From Pelodera strongyloides (taxonomy: Eukaryota; Nematoda; Chromadorea; Rhabditida; Rhabditidae): 64,000 nucleotides of DNA. Both the position numbers and the translations under genes were made by a program. Below, piece after piece: positions 13,962-24,926 of this stretch. The DNA lies in NCBI GenBank assembly GCA_036852015.1, contig JAANDG010000151.1:124001-188000 (forward strand), given 5' to 3'. The notes beneath the pieces are model-generated. The model ran no database searches, was not told the origin of the DNA, and saw nothing but the letters and a program-made list of their open reading frames with translations. The stretch's first letter is position 1, and each line of letters opens with the position of its first letter.

Positions 13962-16900
13962 AAAGAAGTAGAGAAAAGGGTAAGTAAGTAAGCTCTAAAC
14001 TTTTTTTTCAGTGTTCCAAGATACCCATGTGATGATCTTCATCGGTTTCGGGTTCCTCATGACTTTCCTCAGACGGTAATTCTAGATTTATCTGTAGAAC
14101 GCTTTACAGATAAATGCATTCTGTGCATTTAATTGTGCATAATTTGCTATGTACATGCAGTACTGTGCATAATTTGCTCTGTGCGTGCAGTTGTTCAGCA
14201 TTTATTTCAAAACCACATGACATACCACTTTAATGATTCTTCTAGATATGGATTCTCGGCCCTTTCTGTCAATATGCTCCTCGCTTGCTTCACCATTGAG
14301 TGGGGAATGATTGTGAGAGGAATGCTGGGACATGACTTTGCTCACCACGGATACTTCACCATTGGACTGGAGGAGTGAGTCCTATATTGTCTCTTTCATA
14401 GGAGTGTTGCGGGTGCCGCGGGTGTTAAGCGGCGAAAACCTGGCACGGAAAGCTTGCATGGAATAGTAAATAGTAGTACAGTTACGCGTCTTGATCTTCC
14501 TCAGGTGCGTGGGGAGGCAGTACATCCAGTGGATGCTCCTGCAGCGCACGGAGGAGGAGGTGCAGGCGCGCCACATGTATGCCTCAGGTGCGCAACGGGT
14601 GCGCAATCTGGCTCTAAGGATTAAAGGGTTAGGGGTGTCCGCAACCCGCTCTGGCGAATTTTTTTTAGTTTCACGTTGCTCCTTGCGGGGTCTTGTGCAG
14701 CTCTTGTGCAGCTCACTGCTGATTTCATTTTAGACTGCTTACCGCTGACTTCGCCGCTGCCGTCGTGCTGATCTCGATGGGTGCAATGCTTGGAAAGCTG
14801 TCTCCCGTCCAATATCTTGTGATGGCTCTGATCGAGGTCCCAGTCTCACTCTTCGTCGAGCACCACGTCGTCCACACTTTCATGGTAGGTCTTATGTAAA
14901 GCGGTATGACACGTGGTCTGTGAATAGTTGCGTATCCACGCATTACATGAAAATTGTGTTCCATTCTGTGCCGGGAATGCCTTAAAGTGCACGTTGCCCA
15001 AGAAAAAGTTCAATACAGTACCCTAATCTTTAGGTCAACGACGTTGGAGGATCGATCATTGTGCATGCGTTCGGTGCATATTTCGGACTGGCTTGCGCCA
15101 AGGTACGCTTTTTTTCGAAGATATGCATTTGGAAAAAAGTACTGAAACTAATGTACTAATGAAATTACCTGTTTGCTAATCAACGACAACACGACGAGTT
15201 ATTTACTACTTTCTTTTCATCATTTCATTGTGATGAAATGACCTGCGTGGTGTTATTTAATAAATAAATAAATAAACTAATCGATGATTCCTTCGGTATA
15301 CCGTATTAGTGATTACAATTCGCTGGCGGTGCGCCGAGACAAAACAATTGGCTCCTGCCTCTCGGCGCGCATCTTTTTCACCAGGTCTTTGCCAGACGTT
15401 AGTCAGGTTATTGCCGCGCCATATTTTTTCCCAGATTTTTGCCGCACAGTTTAATTACTGCACATTTAGGCGATGTCTCGCAAATCTCAACCCGGACATG
15501 AGCACGAGGGATCTACTTACAATTCCGATATTCTTGCTATGATTGGTTTGTTTTGAGCGAATTACGTTAATATAAAGATAAAGTTATGAGCCATTGCTAT
15601 TCGGAATGCATTGGCAGCTACGGTCTCAGGCACGCAGCGCGGAAATGCGCAACCGCGTCCGCGCAAAAAATATGGCTTTTTAACATGTTAAAGGCGGAGA
15701 CGCAGAAAAGAGGAATTTATATGTGTCTCGAATTTTTCAATGCAAATTTGCAAACTTTTCCCGCAGACGCGGCTACGTATTTCCGCGCTGCGCGCCTGAA
15801 GACCAGAGAGGAGCACCACAACTTTTTCTTGAAGTTATGCTTGTTAAATGTTATTAGATGTTGATTGTTAGATGTCAGAGATGTTATGGACTCGGAAATA
15901 GGAAGTTTACAGTGAAATGTTAGCGTACACTCGGCGCGAAGAGAACGCGCAAATGTGTACTTGGCAAACGAATGGCATGCAAAATGCGAGCGGAAAAGAC
16001 TTGGCTTGCAATTGTGCGCGCCGATTTCGCGCCAACTTTTAGACCTCAACCATTTAGGTGCCATCTTCCTCTGGGTATTCTGGCCTTCCTTCAACGCTGC
16101 CGTTGCTGAGCCAGCTGATGCTCGCCAGCGTGCTGTGATCAACACTTTCCTCTCCCTGGTTGGATCCACCATTGCCACCTTCCTCGTATCTCAGGCTACC
16201 GATCATCATGTACGTTCATGCTTCTGTTTGTATGGCTTAGTGGTCTAGTGGTATGATTCTCGCTTTGGGTGCGAGAGGTCCCGGGTTCAATCCCCGGCTG
16301 AGCCCACTTTTTTGCGATAACAGCCTTGTTCTAATTTTTAACGCGGTGTATTGCTAGTGAGACGTATTATTGTTGTTGGAATTGTTTTACTAATTAATGT
16401 TTTTATTTTAATAATATATAAATACATTATTGCAGAAAAAGTTCGACATGGTGCATATTGCAAACTCTACCCTGGCTGGAGGTGTTGCTATCGGAACCTG
16501 TGCTAATGTGGTGCTCTCTCCACTTCACGCTCTTATCCTAGGATTCACCACTGGAGTTATCTCCGTTATTGGATACAAATACATCACTGTAAGGGGATAT
16601 ATTACGAGTTGTGAAGTGCCGTGCGTGAAAACAGCGATGTGCGCGCGGTAACCTTGCGGCGAGCCACTTTCCGCGGCGCCTGAAATCTGAAAGCATGCTG
16701 CTTGAACATCAGTTTTTGCAGACTAACAGTTTTCTGACAGCAAGCATTGAAGTAAAGGTAGTAAGTGCTTCCCTACGTGTCATACTCTTAGCACTTTACA
16801 TCTTTTGGACTAGAACGCCACACGGATGTTTCAAGATTTTTTTATATAATACTTGTTTATTTGATGTAATACTCATTATACTCAATACATTTGCAGCCTT

Positions 16901-18256
16901 TCCTCACCAGCAAGCTCGGTATGCACGATACCTGCGGAGTGCACAACTTGCATGGTATGCCTGGAGTTATCGCTGGTCTTGCATCTGTGGTATTCGCGCT
17001 TCACTATGACCCAGCTTCTTATGGAAAGAGGTAAGAATATGGGGTTAGCTTATACTTCTATCTAGAAATAGTTAATTGTAGACAAAAAGGTAGGTACGAT
17101 GTGTTCAGCGGCCTATTTTCTTCAGTTATTAAGACAGAGGATTGTCAGACTTAGTAATTTGACACAAACACCAACTTTTTGTAGTACTGTAGTTCTTGGG
17201 TTTAAAGCGAAATACCGGCCGGTTCTTGGAACATATCGTGGACACCAGCATTCTTATGCAGCATATGCAAATGCCCATAAATTAGAATAAAAAATCGAGC
17301 TGAATTCGAGCAAATTAGCATAAGTACGTAAGAATCCAGTTGCCCACGATGCGTTTCAAAAACCGGCCGATATTTCGCTTTAAGACATGGTGTGATAACA
17401 ATAAGAGGAATTTTCCAGCCTCAAATAACAAGACTAATTGTCAGATAATTGCGCGATTATCACATATATTTGCAGTTTGAACATCATCTACCCCGGAATC
17501 AAGTCCGAGGAAAACGAAACTGGCTTCGATCAAACCACTCAGGCAATTAGGCAATTGGCCGGTGTTGGTACCGTTCTCATCACCTCCGTTATCTCCGGAT
17601 ACGTTTGCGGTAAGTCTAATTGCCTGTTGTTTACGTAATTGTTTACCAACGTTTACCAGTAGTCGGGTGTCCTTCCCATAATAACAATAAAAAAAATAAC
17701 TGATGAGCATAAACGCTGGCAAACGGAGAACATATTTCTGGGGTCTTTTATTGAAGTACGATACAAAAAAAAAAAAAAAAAAAAGATACAAAAAAACAAA
17801 AGGCGCAGGCGCATGTAAAGAGAGACAATCACTAATTAGAAAGAGTGGGCAATTAACTAATTAACTAAGATAATTATCTTTTGCTCAGGTCTCGTGCTCA
17901 AGCTCAAGATCTGGAACCAGGTTCGCGAGAAGGAGATCTACTCCGATGTCGACTACTTTGAGACCCCCTCCGACTTTGACTTCGTCACCAGGGTGGGTGT
18001 CTAATAATTAAAGGGATATGAAACGCGGTCGGTTAGCAACACCATTTCCGTGTGTACTTCGGTGTGCTATAAGCTAATTGGGTGCCGTCATGTGCAAGTG
18101 GTTTGAATTTTTTTACGTACACCGGACGACCTGACATGCTCTTACGATTATTACAGATAATTAAATTAATTATGCTAATTTCAGGTCACATCTTGCATCG
18201 ACCACATTGACATTGCCGAGTCGACCCCTTTGAAGAGCGTGAAGACCATGGACTAA
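12833..18256 (+). CDS. rhr: Rh-type ammonium/CO2 channel (Rhesus-like protein)
   Basis: Thirteen exons join in phase: 12833-12886, 13614-13719, 14012-14075, 14246-14374, 14734-14884, 15034-15102, 15470-15545, 16058-16209, 16436-16588, 16897-17030, 17476-17609, 17889-17992 and 18185-18256. They encode 465 residues, about the family length. Members of the Rh/Amt superfamily form trimeric membrane channels for NH3/NH4+ and possibly CO2. Family signatures in order are the N-terminal helix, the [12 protein letters not shown] block, [53 protein letters not shown] and [15 protein letters not shown]. The two pore histidines of the family correspond to about H179 and H337, and the conserved Asp to D171. 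The C-terminal tail ([12 protein letters not shown] onward) is cytosolic. C. elegans has rhr-1 and rhr-2; I cannot say which this matches. No frame defect is seen. Introns hold a tRNA gene, a family A MITE and GA/TA microsatellites. Confidence 0.95.
12905..13600. repeat. GA and TA microsatellites in Rh intron 1
   Basis: The intron is mostly low complexity: GA-rich tracts at 12915-12970 and 13285-13600 flank a long TA tract at 12976-13130. Open frames predicted here are repeat artefacts. Confidence 0.9.
13918..13960 (+). repeat. GA dinucleotide repeat
   Basis: About 20 uninterrupted GA units in Rh intron 2. Confidence 0.95.
14896..14985. repeat. Partial MITE, AGCGGTATGACACGTGG family
   Basis: The left end TAAAGCGGTATGACACGTGG is clear. 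The right end is degenerate, near GCCTTAAAG. It lies within Rh intron 5 and is about half the length of better copies. Confidence 0.5.
15627..15802. repeat. Imperfect palindrome in Rh intron 7
   Basis: The left arm (GGTCTCAGGCACGCAGCGCGGAAATGCG) pairs with the right arm ending CGCGCTGCGCGCCTGAAGACC across roughly 100 bp. It is GC-rich against an AT-rich intron and looks like another foldback element. Confidence 0.6.
16234..16305 (+). tRNA. tRNA-Pro (anticodon TGG)
   Basis: This is a 72-base cloverleaf. The acceptor arm is GGCTTAG with CTGAGCC. The D-loop segment is TGGTCTAGTGGTA, the anticodon stem-loop CTCGC-TTTGGGT-GCGAG, and the T-arm GGTCCCGGGTTCAATCCCC. The internal A and B box promoters are intact. 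It lies on the same strand as the Rh gene, within intron 8 and 24 bases after the donor at 16210. It is followed by a T run (ACTTTTTTG) that can stop RNA polymerase III. Confidence 0.95.
17202..17383. repeat. MITE family A copy 5
   Basis: Complete palindromic copy with TTAA at both ends, in Rh intron 10 between the exons ending at 17030 and starting at 17476. Confidence 0.92.
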
Positions 18257-18270
18257 ACAAAACAATCAAT

Positions 18271-18276
18271 AATAAA
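18271..18276 (+). terminator. Poly(A) signal of the Rh gene
   Basis: AATAAA lies 15 bases after the TAA stop at 18254-18256, as expected for a short nematode 3' UTR. Confidence 0.75.
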
Positions 18277-18541
18277 CTACGGTAGCAAAGAATTAAGCAT
18301 GATATAGTATTTGGGAACGTTGAGGGAAGGTAGTTCTAACTCATTTTTTCGACTCTTTTTTGATTTATGTAAAAGGAGAGAAATAGTTTCTGCCCTGGCC
18401 CATCAAGGTTAGGCTGTTTGCTTAGGTATATCTTACAGTGCACCAAAAATATAGTACAATATCTAAAAGGTTCAACAAGTTTAAACAAAATAGTGCCTTG
18501 ATTATTAGACAACATAATCTGAAATAAAAATAATTGTAAAT

Positions 18542-18717
18542 GTCAAAGCGAAATACCGGTCGGTTTTTGAAACAAACAACTGAATTCTTAAGTATTTATG
18601 TTAGTTTGCTCGAATTTAGCTCGTTTTTTTATTCTAATTTATGTTCGTTTGCATATGCTGCATTAGAATGCTGGTCTACTCGATGCGTTTCAAAAACCGG
18701 CCGGTATTTTGCTTTAG
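18542..18717. repeat. MITE family A copy 6
   Basis: Palindromic copy with slightly mutated flanks (TCAA and TTAG in place of TTAA), about 270 bp after the Rh poly(A) signal. Confidence 0.88.
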
Positions 18718-19066
18718 TAAAAAATAATCCAGAGTAACATTTGTAAAATTGATAAATCAACATTTTTGTATTATGACTATACTCATTATGTATTATTAAA
18801 GTATTAAGTGTATTTCCCGAAATTGCCTACATTTGCTTTCCTATTTTCATTGATTATTTTATCAGATAGAGAGGTTTTAGAATAAATATCACATAATAGT
18901 GGAATTTTTAATATTACTGTATTGAAAAAAATATATAATTTGTTATTTTATATCTATAAGAATCTTATAGAGGCGAAACAGAATATGGCTAGTTATAGTC
19001 TTGATTTCGTGTGCAACAAATATACATTTTACTATGTGCAGATGTTTATATGTACTGAAATAAATA

Positions 19067-19475
19067 TTAAAAATGAGCGGTTTCTAAGGGTTTATGAGAT
19101 AGACAGAGAAATAACAAGTGCTCCAAGTCTTCAAGCTCGTCTTCATATTTTTTGTAAAGCGGAATAGCACCTGGGTTGTGGAGTTCATACTGGACAACGA
19201 TACCGCCATTTATTACACAGGAAAACGAAATAATTGCCGAAACCACATAAAAAGCATATCGTTCGTCTCTAGTGGCTAGTTCGTCTCTAACGCTCTCGAC
19301 GAGGGTTCGAGTCTGGCCCGTGACAGCTTTGAAAACACCCCGCGGCGAGGGAATCAGGGGGGCGATCCCTCCTGGCCCTAGCCCGAAGATGTCGAGCGAT
19401 TTGCCATCTGGAACACGTCGCCTAATGCTCAGGACCTCTGCGGAACAAGTCACTTTGAAGCTGTATTGTAGCACC
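19067..19475 (-). pseudogene. Possible stray coding fragment with one hydrophobic segment
   Basis: The minus strand is open for about 135 codons and is GC-richer than its surroundings. The peptide includes VPDGKSLDIFGLGPGG, VESVRDELATRDERY, a hydrophobic stretch AFYVVSAIISFSCVINGGIVV, then YKKYEDELEDLEHL. There is no internal methionine and the open frame begins at GTG, so it cannot be a complete gene as it stands. A weak acceptor (TTATTCAAG) precedes it and a possible donor (CACTTGTTATT) lies near 19127. I do not recognise the family. It may be one exon of an undetected gene or a gene relic. Confidence 0.25.
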
Positions 19476-19484
19476 CTTGAATAA

Positions 19485-20528
19485 ATGTGCCCGCTCTTGA
19501 AGCTCTTAAAAGATTGATTATTTTTTATCGTTCATGATCATAATACATTACATGGAATGTAATTATCCTCCAATCCTCTAATTATCCTAAACAAAACCTA
19601 CAATTTGAATGTTCCAGATACGTGTTATAACTCCAATATTGACAATGAAAAAAACCCCAACATATTTTGAAGGAAACCCCTCCCTTTAATAACTCTCCCC
19701 GTTCATTTCAAAATTCACATTTTCCTCCCCAATACGTTCCCGATTAAATCTTTCAAACCATCTTTAGCAAATACAAAAAAAGCTCAAATAATGACCATAT
19801 CATCAAAGCAAGGCGGAAGACGCTTTTTTGCTTTCAAAAATAAATTTGACTCTCGCGTTTTGGCGACTCGGAGATAAAAATCTACAATTTCACTGCTACG
19901 GAATGTCCATTTAGCGAGGTCAGCGCGAGTTGTTTGCAAGATTAAAAGCGAAATGAATGTATAAAAAAAGGAAGAGAACTTTGTATTAATGCTGTAATAA
20001 TGATGCCTAATGCGCTAGTAGTTGGTAAACAGTATGGCGAAGCTAACACATTATTAGTTGGAGTATTGGTTCACTGCACATATAATAATAATAATTTATT
20101 ACACCATGAGGTGCGCACAAACATACATAATTAAAACAATAAATACAGTTAAGACAGAAAAACGGTAATAAGGGACATAAAGGGACATGTGCAAAGGTAA
20201 GAGGAAATGCTGGAACATCGAACAGAGGTAATTGTGTATGCTACTAATTTTTATGGAATTTAGTTTGGCCACCCACACATACGCGCGGCCCTCGACTATT
20301 TGGAACCCACGTACAAATATCATATCGTACCAACCAGTAAATACTTATAACTATGAAAAATAATAAGGTACGCCGAATGCATCTTGTTATTCCTTGTTGT
20401 AGGTTCACTTCGTGGAAAAATAAATAATAGTTCTTTATAAAACTAAATATGTGTTATGTTTTTCTATCCAACAAGAGCAATAAAAAACTGGTCAATTTCT
20501 CCCAAATTTCCAGCTGAAACCCACATGT
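19485..20528. other. AT-rich intergenic stretch
   Basis: No coding or structural feature stands out; scattered ATTATTA tracts only. Confidence 0.4.
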
Positions 20529-20707
20529 TTAAAGCAAAATACGGTTTTTGAAACGCATCGTGGACTACTGAATTTTTACGTATTTATGCTAATTTGCTCG
20601 AATTTAGCTCTATTTTTCATTCTAATTTATGCTCATTTGCATATGCTGCATAAGAATGCTGGTTTATTCGATGTGTTTCGCTTAGCCGGGCTGGTATTTC
20701 GCTTTTA
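20529..20707. repeat. MITE family A copy 7
   Basis: Palindromic copy with a deletion in the left arm (GCAAAATACGG lacks CGGC) and a diverged right arm, so it is an older copy. Confidence 0.85.
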
Positions 20708-21190
20708 CTCATTTCTCTTCCAACTATGCGGAGAACTTATCATATAAAAAAATCAGTTCCTCGTTGAACTTGATAGGCGATAGTAGTATCTAGTACTGAC
20801 TTTTCAAAGGTTCTCTCTTGGTTAGTACCTCAATAAATTACCGTAACTTAAAGAAAAGTATCACAAATATACTGTAAAGTGGACAGCGTTGTTCCAGATT
20901 GTATCTCGGCCACTTCACGCTTTTTCCTATTTTTTTATTTGTATGTGTGCATGATGCCGACCGAGTGTTATCTGGAGTTTTGATCTTTTAAAATTTTTGA
21001 GGGTCCATTTAAGGACTGTGCTGACCTTCGAGAGACTGATGCTGGTCTCGTACTAGGCGTGTGCTCATTTCGGTAGACTGATACTATTCTGCAACCCTCA
21101 CATCCAATTTTAAGCAATACTTTAAGCTATGCTTCACATTGGTTACTTTACGATTAAAGTTATTTACATATGCTATTTCTCTGCTCTGAC

Positions 21191-21368
21191 TTAAAGCGAA
21201 ATACCGGCCGGTTTTTGAAGCGCATCGTGGACAACTGAATTCTTAGGTGTTTATGCTAATTTGCTCGAATTCAGATAGATTTTTTCTAATTTATGGTCAT
21301 TTGCATAAGCTGCATAGGAATCTGGTATACTCGATGTGTTTCAAAAACCGGCCGGTATTTCGCTTTAA
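21191..21368. repeat. MITE family A copy 8
   Basis: Complete palindromic copy with TTAA on both sides. Confidence 0.92.
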
Positions 21369-21548
21369 AGATAAGCGATGAAATCGCTTATCCTTTTCTC
21401 TGTAAAGAATAAGCTCATCGAAATGAATACAAAACCAATGCATACAATGCTGACATTTCCGAAAGTCAGGTTTGTTAAAAATCCTAACAATTATAATTGC
21501 TCTTCGTCTGCTTGTTTAGATATTTGCTGCTATTTGCTACCAAGTTTT

Positions 21549-21915
21549 TTAAAGGGAATATGTATGCCCTTTTTGAAGTTAAGCTGTATTAATAGAATGT
21601 GTGTTCCTCATTAAGGAAACAACAACAAAAATTGTTAAAAGTTTCCCATTTAAAAGAAAATGATTTTCAAAGTTCATCTTTTCCATAGTAAACCCGTTGC
21701 TTGACCCCCTGGCTTACACGGCAGTGCTGATGGAGCAAAAATTTTTGCATATGTGTGCATACATCGGCATATAGCATGTAACAGCGACATATTTGCATGC
21801 AAATGCGAATATTCGAATTTACATATTCAGTCGCCTACTTAAATTCATGTCTGGTGTGGAAACTCTAGTTTCGCAGTTGTTTTGCTCATTTTGAGTGCCT
21901 ACATATTCCCTTTAA
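21549..21915. repeat. MITE family E (AGGGAATATGTA ends), copy 1
   Basis: The left end TTAAAGGGAATATGTATGCCC and the right end GCCTACATATTCCCTTTAA are inverted repeats flanked by TTAA. The element is 367 bp. The same element at 45739-46281 carries a nested family A MITE, and a partial third copy lies near 23160-23235. Confidence 0.85.
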
Positions 21916-22661
21916 TAGGTTCGAAAACTACTTGAAATATGTACCTACAATTTTAGACCACTTGAGAGCAAAAAGGTAGTCTTGAAATACTTGAAAATTC
22001 ACAATAAAATGCAGAAACAAAATTGTTGCTCGTGATGTTTATAAAGTCAAGAATATTTTGTCACCATATTCTGGAAAAGTTGTGTGCGGTAATTTTGGAT
22101 CAAGTACTTATTAATTGTAGTTTGTAGAACATTTACAACCTCTCCGTTTGCTCCGCAAGACCAACACCATTATTTATTCCCTCCTACAATTATCAAATTA
22201 TCACCTAATCATCTGCTAATCTGGTTAATTTCCTCTAACCAAGGTCAATTGCGCATAATTGTTTTGCACTGCGCAAGCACAGCGTGGCAGTGTTTAGCCT
22301 GGGGGCGCGCGCTTAAACTTGAACAGGCTCTGCGCCCGCACGCGCGCGGAACACCAATCAAGAGAAAGCAATGAAAAATAGCGGTTTGCTTGAAGAAAAA
22401 CGAGATTTGAGCTTCTTGGGGGTATTTTTTTCAGTGTCATGATATCGTGTGTTCTTTACACAGGAAAAATACGACAAGGATCTTTTTTATCGGCTTGTGG
22501 TTTTCTAGACATTGATTTGGAACTTTGGAGACTTAGCGTAGCTTATTGATCGCTTTTGACACTTTACCTTTTATTTACATTGTAGAATCATACTGTAGCT
22601 ACAGGACAGTACCATACTCATTGCCAGAACTTTGCACTTTTTCGTTTGCAATAAATACAGT

Positions 22662-22838
22662 TTAAAGCAAAATACCGGTCGGTTTTTGAAACACATCGTG
22701 GACAACTGTATTCTTACGTATTTATGCTAATTTAGTCGAATTTAGCTTAATTTTTTATTCTAATTTATCTTCATTTGCATAAGCTGCATAAGAATGCTTG
22801 TTTACTCGATGCGTTTCAAAAACCGACCGGTATAACGC
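22662..22838. repeat. MITE family A copy 9
   Basis: The left end is intact at TTAA. The right end is truncated after CCGACCGGTATAACGC. Confidence 0.85.
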
Positions 22839-24359
22839 AAAAAATCAACGGAATTAACTACGGTAGATTTTTTGGTATTAGATGTTCGAAATCGGATTAT
22901 AGTTTTAAAGCGCCAAGATCATCTGTAGTTTCTTCGCAGTTTTCTTGCGTTTCCTTGTAGTGTTCGAAAACCAGTTAGTTTCATAGCAGGAAATAGTTGT
23001 TGCAAACGGCTAAGTGAGACCGTTTGCGTTCGAATATTATCACACATTTTAACTTTTATCATATATTTTGGTAAAGGAAATATGTTCTATGCGCGTTTAC
23101 TATGGAAAGTGTCAACAATGCAACTCATTGTCTGAAACTTTCGCACAATTTTGTTGTTGTTTCCTGAATGTGGAACACAAGTTTTATTAATACAGCTTAA
23201 CTTCAAAAAGGGGTTACATATTCCCTAAAATTTAAGGATGTCAACAATTATTTATGTTTTCTTAGTGTACATTGACAAATGTTTGTTTATTCAAAAGTTT
23301 GCCTAAACCAGCCTTTTAAAACCAGATTTTTGAAACTTTACGAAGTGTTATACTAAATTTTCACGTTGTTAGTTGAAAAGAAGTATAACATTTTTCGTGT
23401 ATAGATAAAGGTTCGTTTGTTCTCTGATGCTTCAAATGTGACAATATATTCAACTGTGTGCCTACCAGAGAATACTCTTGACACTTTTTTAGCGGTCATA
23501 CGTAGTTAGTGTCTTGGCGTACTTACCAATTGTGCGGCGCTAAATTGGCTCACTTTTTGCTGGCAACAACGCGGGAATGAGCAAAGAGCGGAATTTATAT
23601 AAATATATAACAAGTTTAATGTTTCTACTTCACTAAGATTCAAACTCGAGTTAGCATATCTTAACGTATGGTTGTTTTTGTTACATTGTGCTGTATTTTG
23701 TATTGTATTGTGATCTTCCCCTTATTAGTTATTTACCAGCGTATCATAGTTTGCCTAGTACATAAGTCATGATTAAAAAAAACTTTCAGCCATCTAAACT
23801 ATTCATAAAAATAACCATTATTTTTTGCGTATCAGTTTTCGTGAACTTACTTCAAATTGGGAATGAGACCGTAATTTATTAGCATATTGCTACTGTCATG
23901 ATCAATACTATATCTAACGATGCTACTTACAATTATCTAATTCTCAGGTTTATACAGTCATTTCTCACTCTCGCTCTTTTCCCAACTAGTGCGCACTCTC
24001 TTTTTTTGCCACTTTTTAGACACAGAGTTCACCCTCTAACACTGCCAAATTGTCATCAAATTACTGTCATTGTCCTTTGATAAAACTATGCGCACTTGAC
24101 ATAAACTATCGTTACTAGAATGTGTTTTGTTCGCCATATTGATGTAAATTATGTGTTTTCGAATGTTTTTTTTTAAAGTTTTTACTTAATAAAACTATGT
24201 GAATTGGGTATAAATGATCGAGTCGATAGTGTTTTCGTCTTACTTTTTCTGAAGTGGTTTAGATATCCCAAGTTGTTAAATTTTTAGTGAATCCTCTACC
24301 CTGACTTTTTTTATGCGAATAGAAGTTGCATTTCTAAATTTAAAACTAAATGTACATTG
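22839..24359. other. Intergenic region, no gene seen
   Basis: Apart from a partial family E MITE around 23160-23235, nothing interpretable is seen here. Confidence 0.4.
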
Positions 24360-24776
24360 TTAAAGGGTCAGGCCCATTTCAAATGACCCCTGTTTTTGAT
24401 GATTCCATCTGATTCTCCATGTCAAATATAGTAGGATGCAATATTTTTCTAATTTTCAAGCGCAAAATTCACACACTATTCAGCAATTTACCGTGGGCAG
24501 TCATACCCAACTATTTATCGCAGTCGTCACGCTCATTCGCGCTGATTGGCCAATATCGCAATGGCCACGCCCAATGGAGCATATTGCCCAATCAGCGCGA
24601 TTGGGCGTGACAACTGCGATAAATAGTTGGGTATGGCTGGCTATTCTAAATTGCTGAATACTGCGTGAATTGTGCACTTGAAAATTTGAAAAATATCGTA
24701 TCCCACTATATTTTACATGGAGAATCAGATGGAATCATCAAAAAAGGGGTCACTTGAAATGGGCCTGACCCTTTAA
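24360..24776. repeat. Long palindromic MITE family C (AGGGTCAGGCCC ends)
   Basis: The two halves of this 417-bp element are inverted copies almost end to end, from TTAAAGGGTCAGGCCCATTT to its complement. The centre contains GATTGGCC and CCAATCAGCGCG motifs. TTAA flanks both ends. It lies 150 bp upstream of the Reeler gene start and could fold into a hairpin about 200 bp long. Confidence 0.92.
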
Positions 24777-24909
24777 GCTTAAATATATTTAACATACGTT
24801 TAACATATCACCTTTTTAATGCACACAAAGTTAATAACAAAGTTGATTCCTAGTTAATTGTTCTATAACCCAGCGTTGTATATTTTACAGTTGCTTGCTA
24901 ATTTTCGTA

Positions 24910-24919
24910 AAATTTTCAG
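24910..24919 (+). promoter_or_regulatory. Probable trans-splice acceptor of the Reeler gene
   Basis: AAATTTTCAG lies seven bases before the start ATG at 24927, with no earlier matching exon. This fits spliced-leader addition. Confidence 0.55.
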
Positions 24920-24926
24920 AGGGTCC

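Noticed and set aside
14492..14588. Extra Rh exon candidate after CTTCCTCAG
   Set aside because: The exons on each side join directly in phase (GLEE to LLTADF) and match the family; adding this segment breaks the conserved block.
15586..16178. Frames of 92-153 codons around Rh exon 8 and intron 7
   Set aside because: They derive from the GC-rich foldback in the intron and from the antisense of exon 8.
19296..19325. GGGTTCGAGTCTGGCC resembling a tRNA T-arm
   Set aside because: No D-arm or anticodon arm lies at the right distance on either strand.
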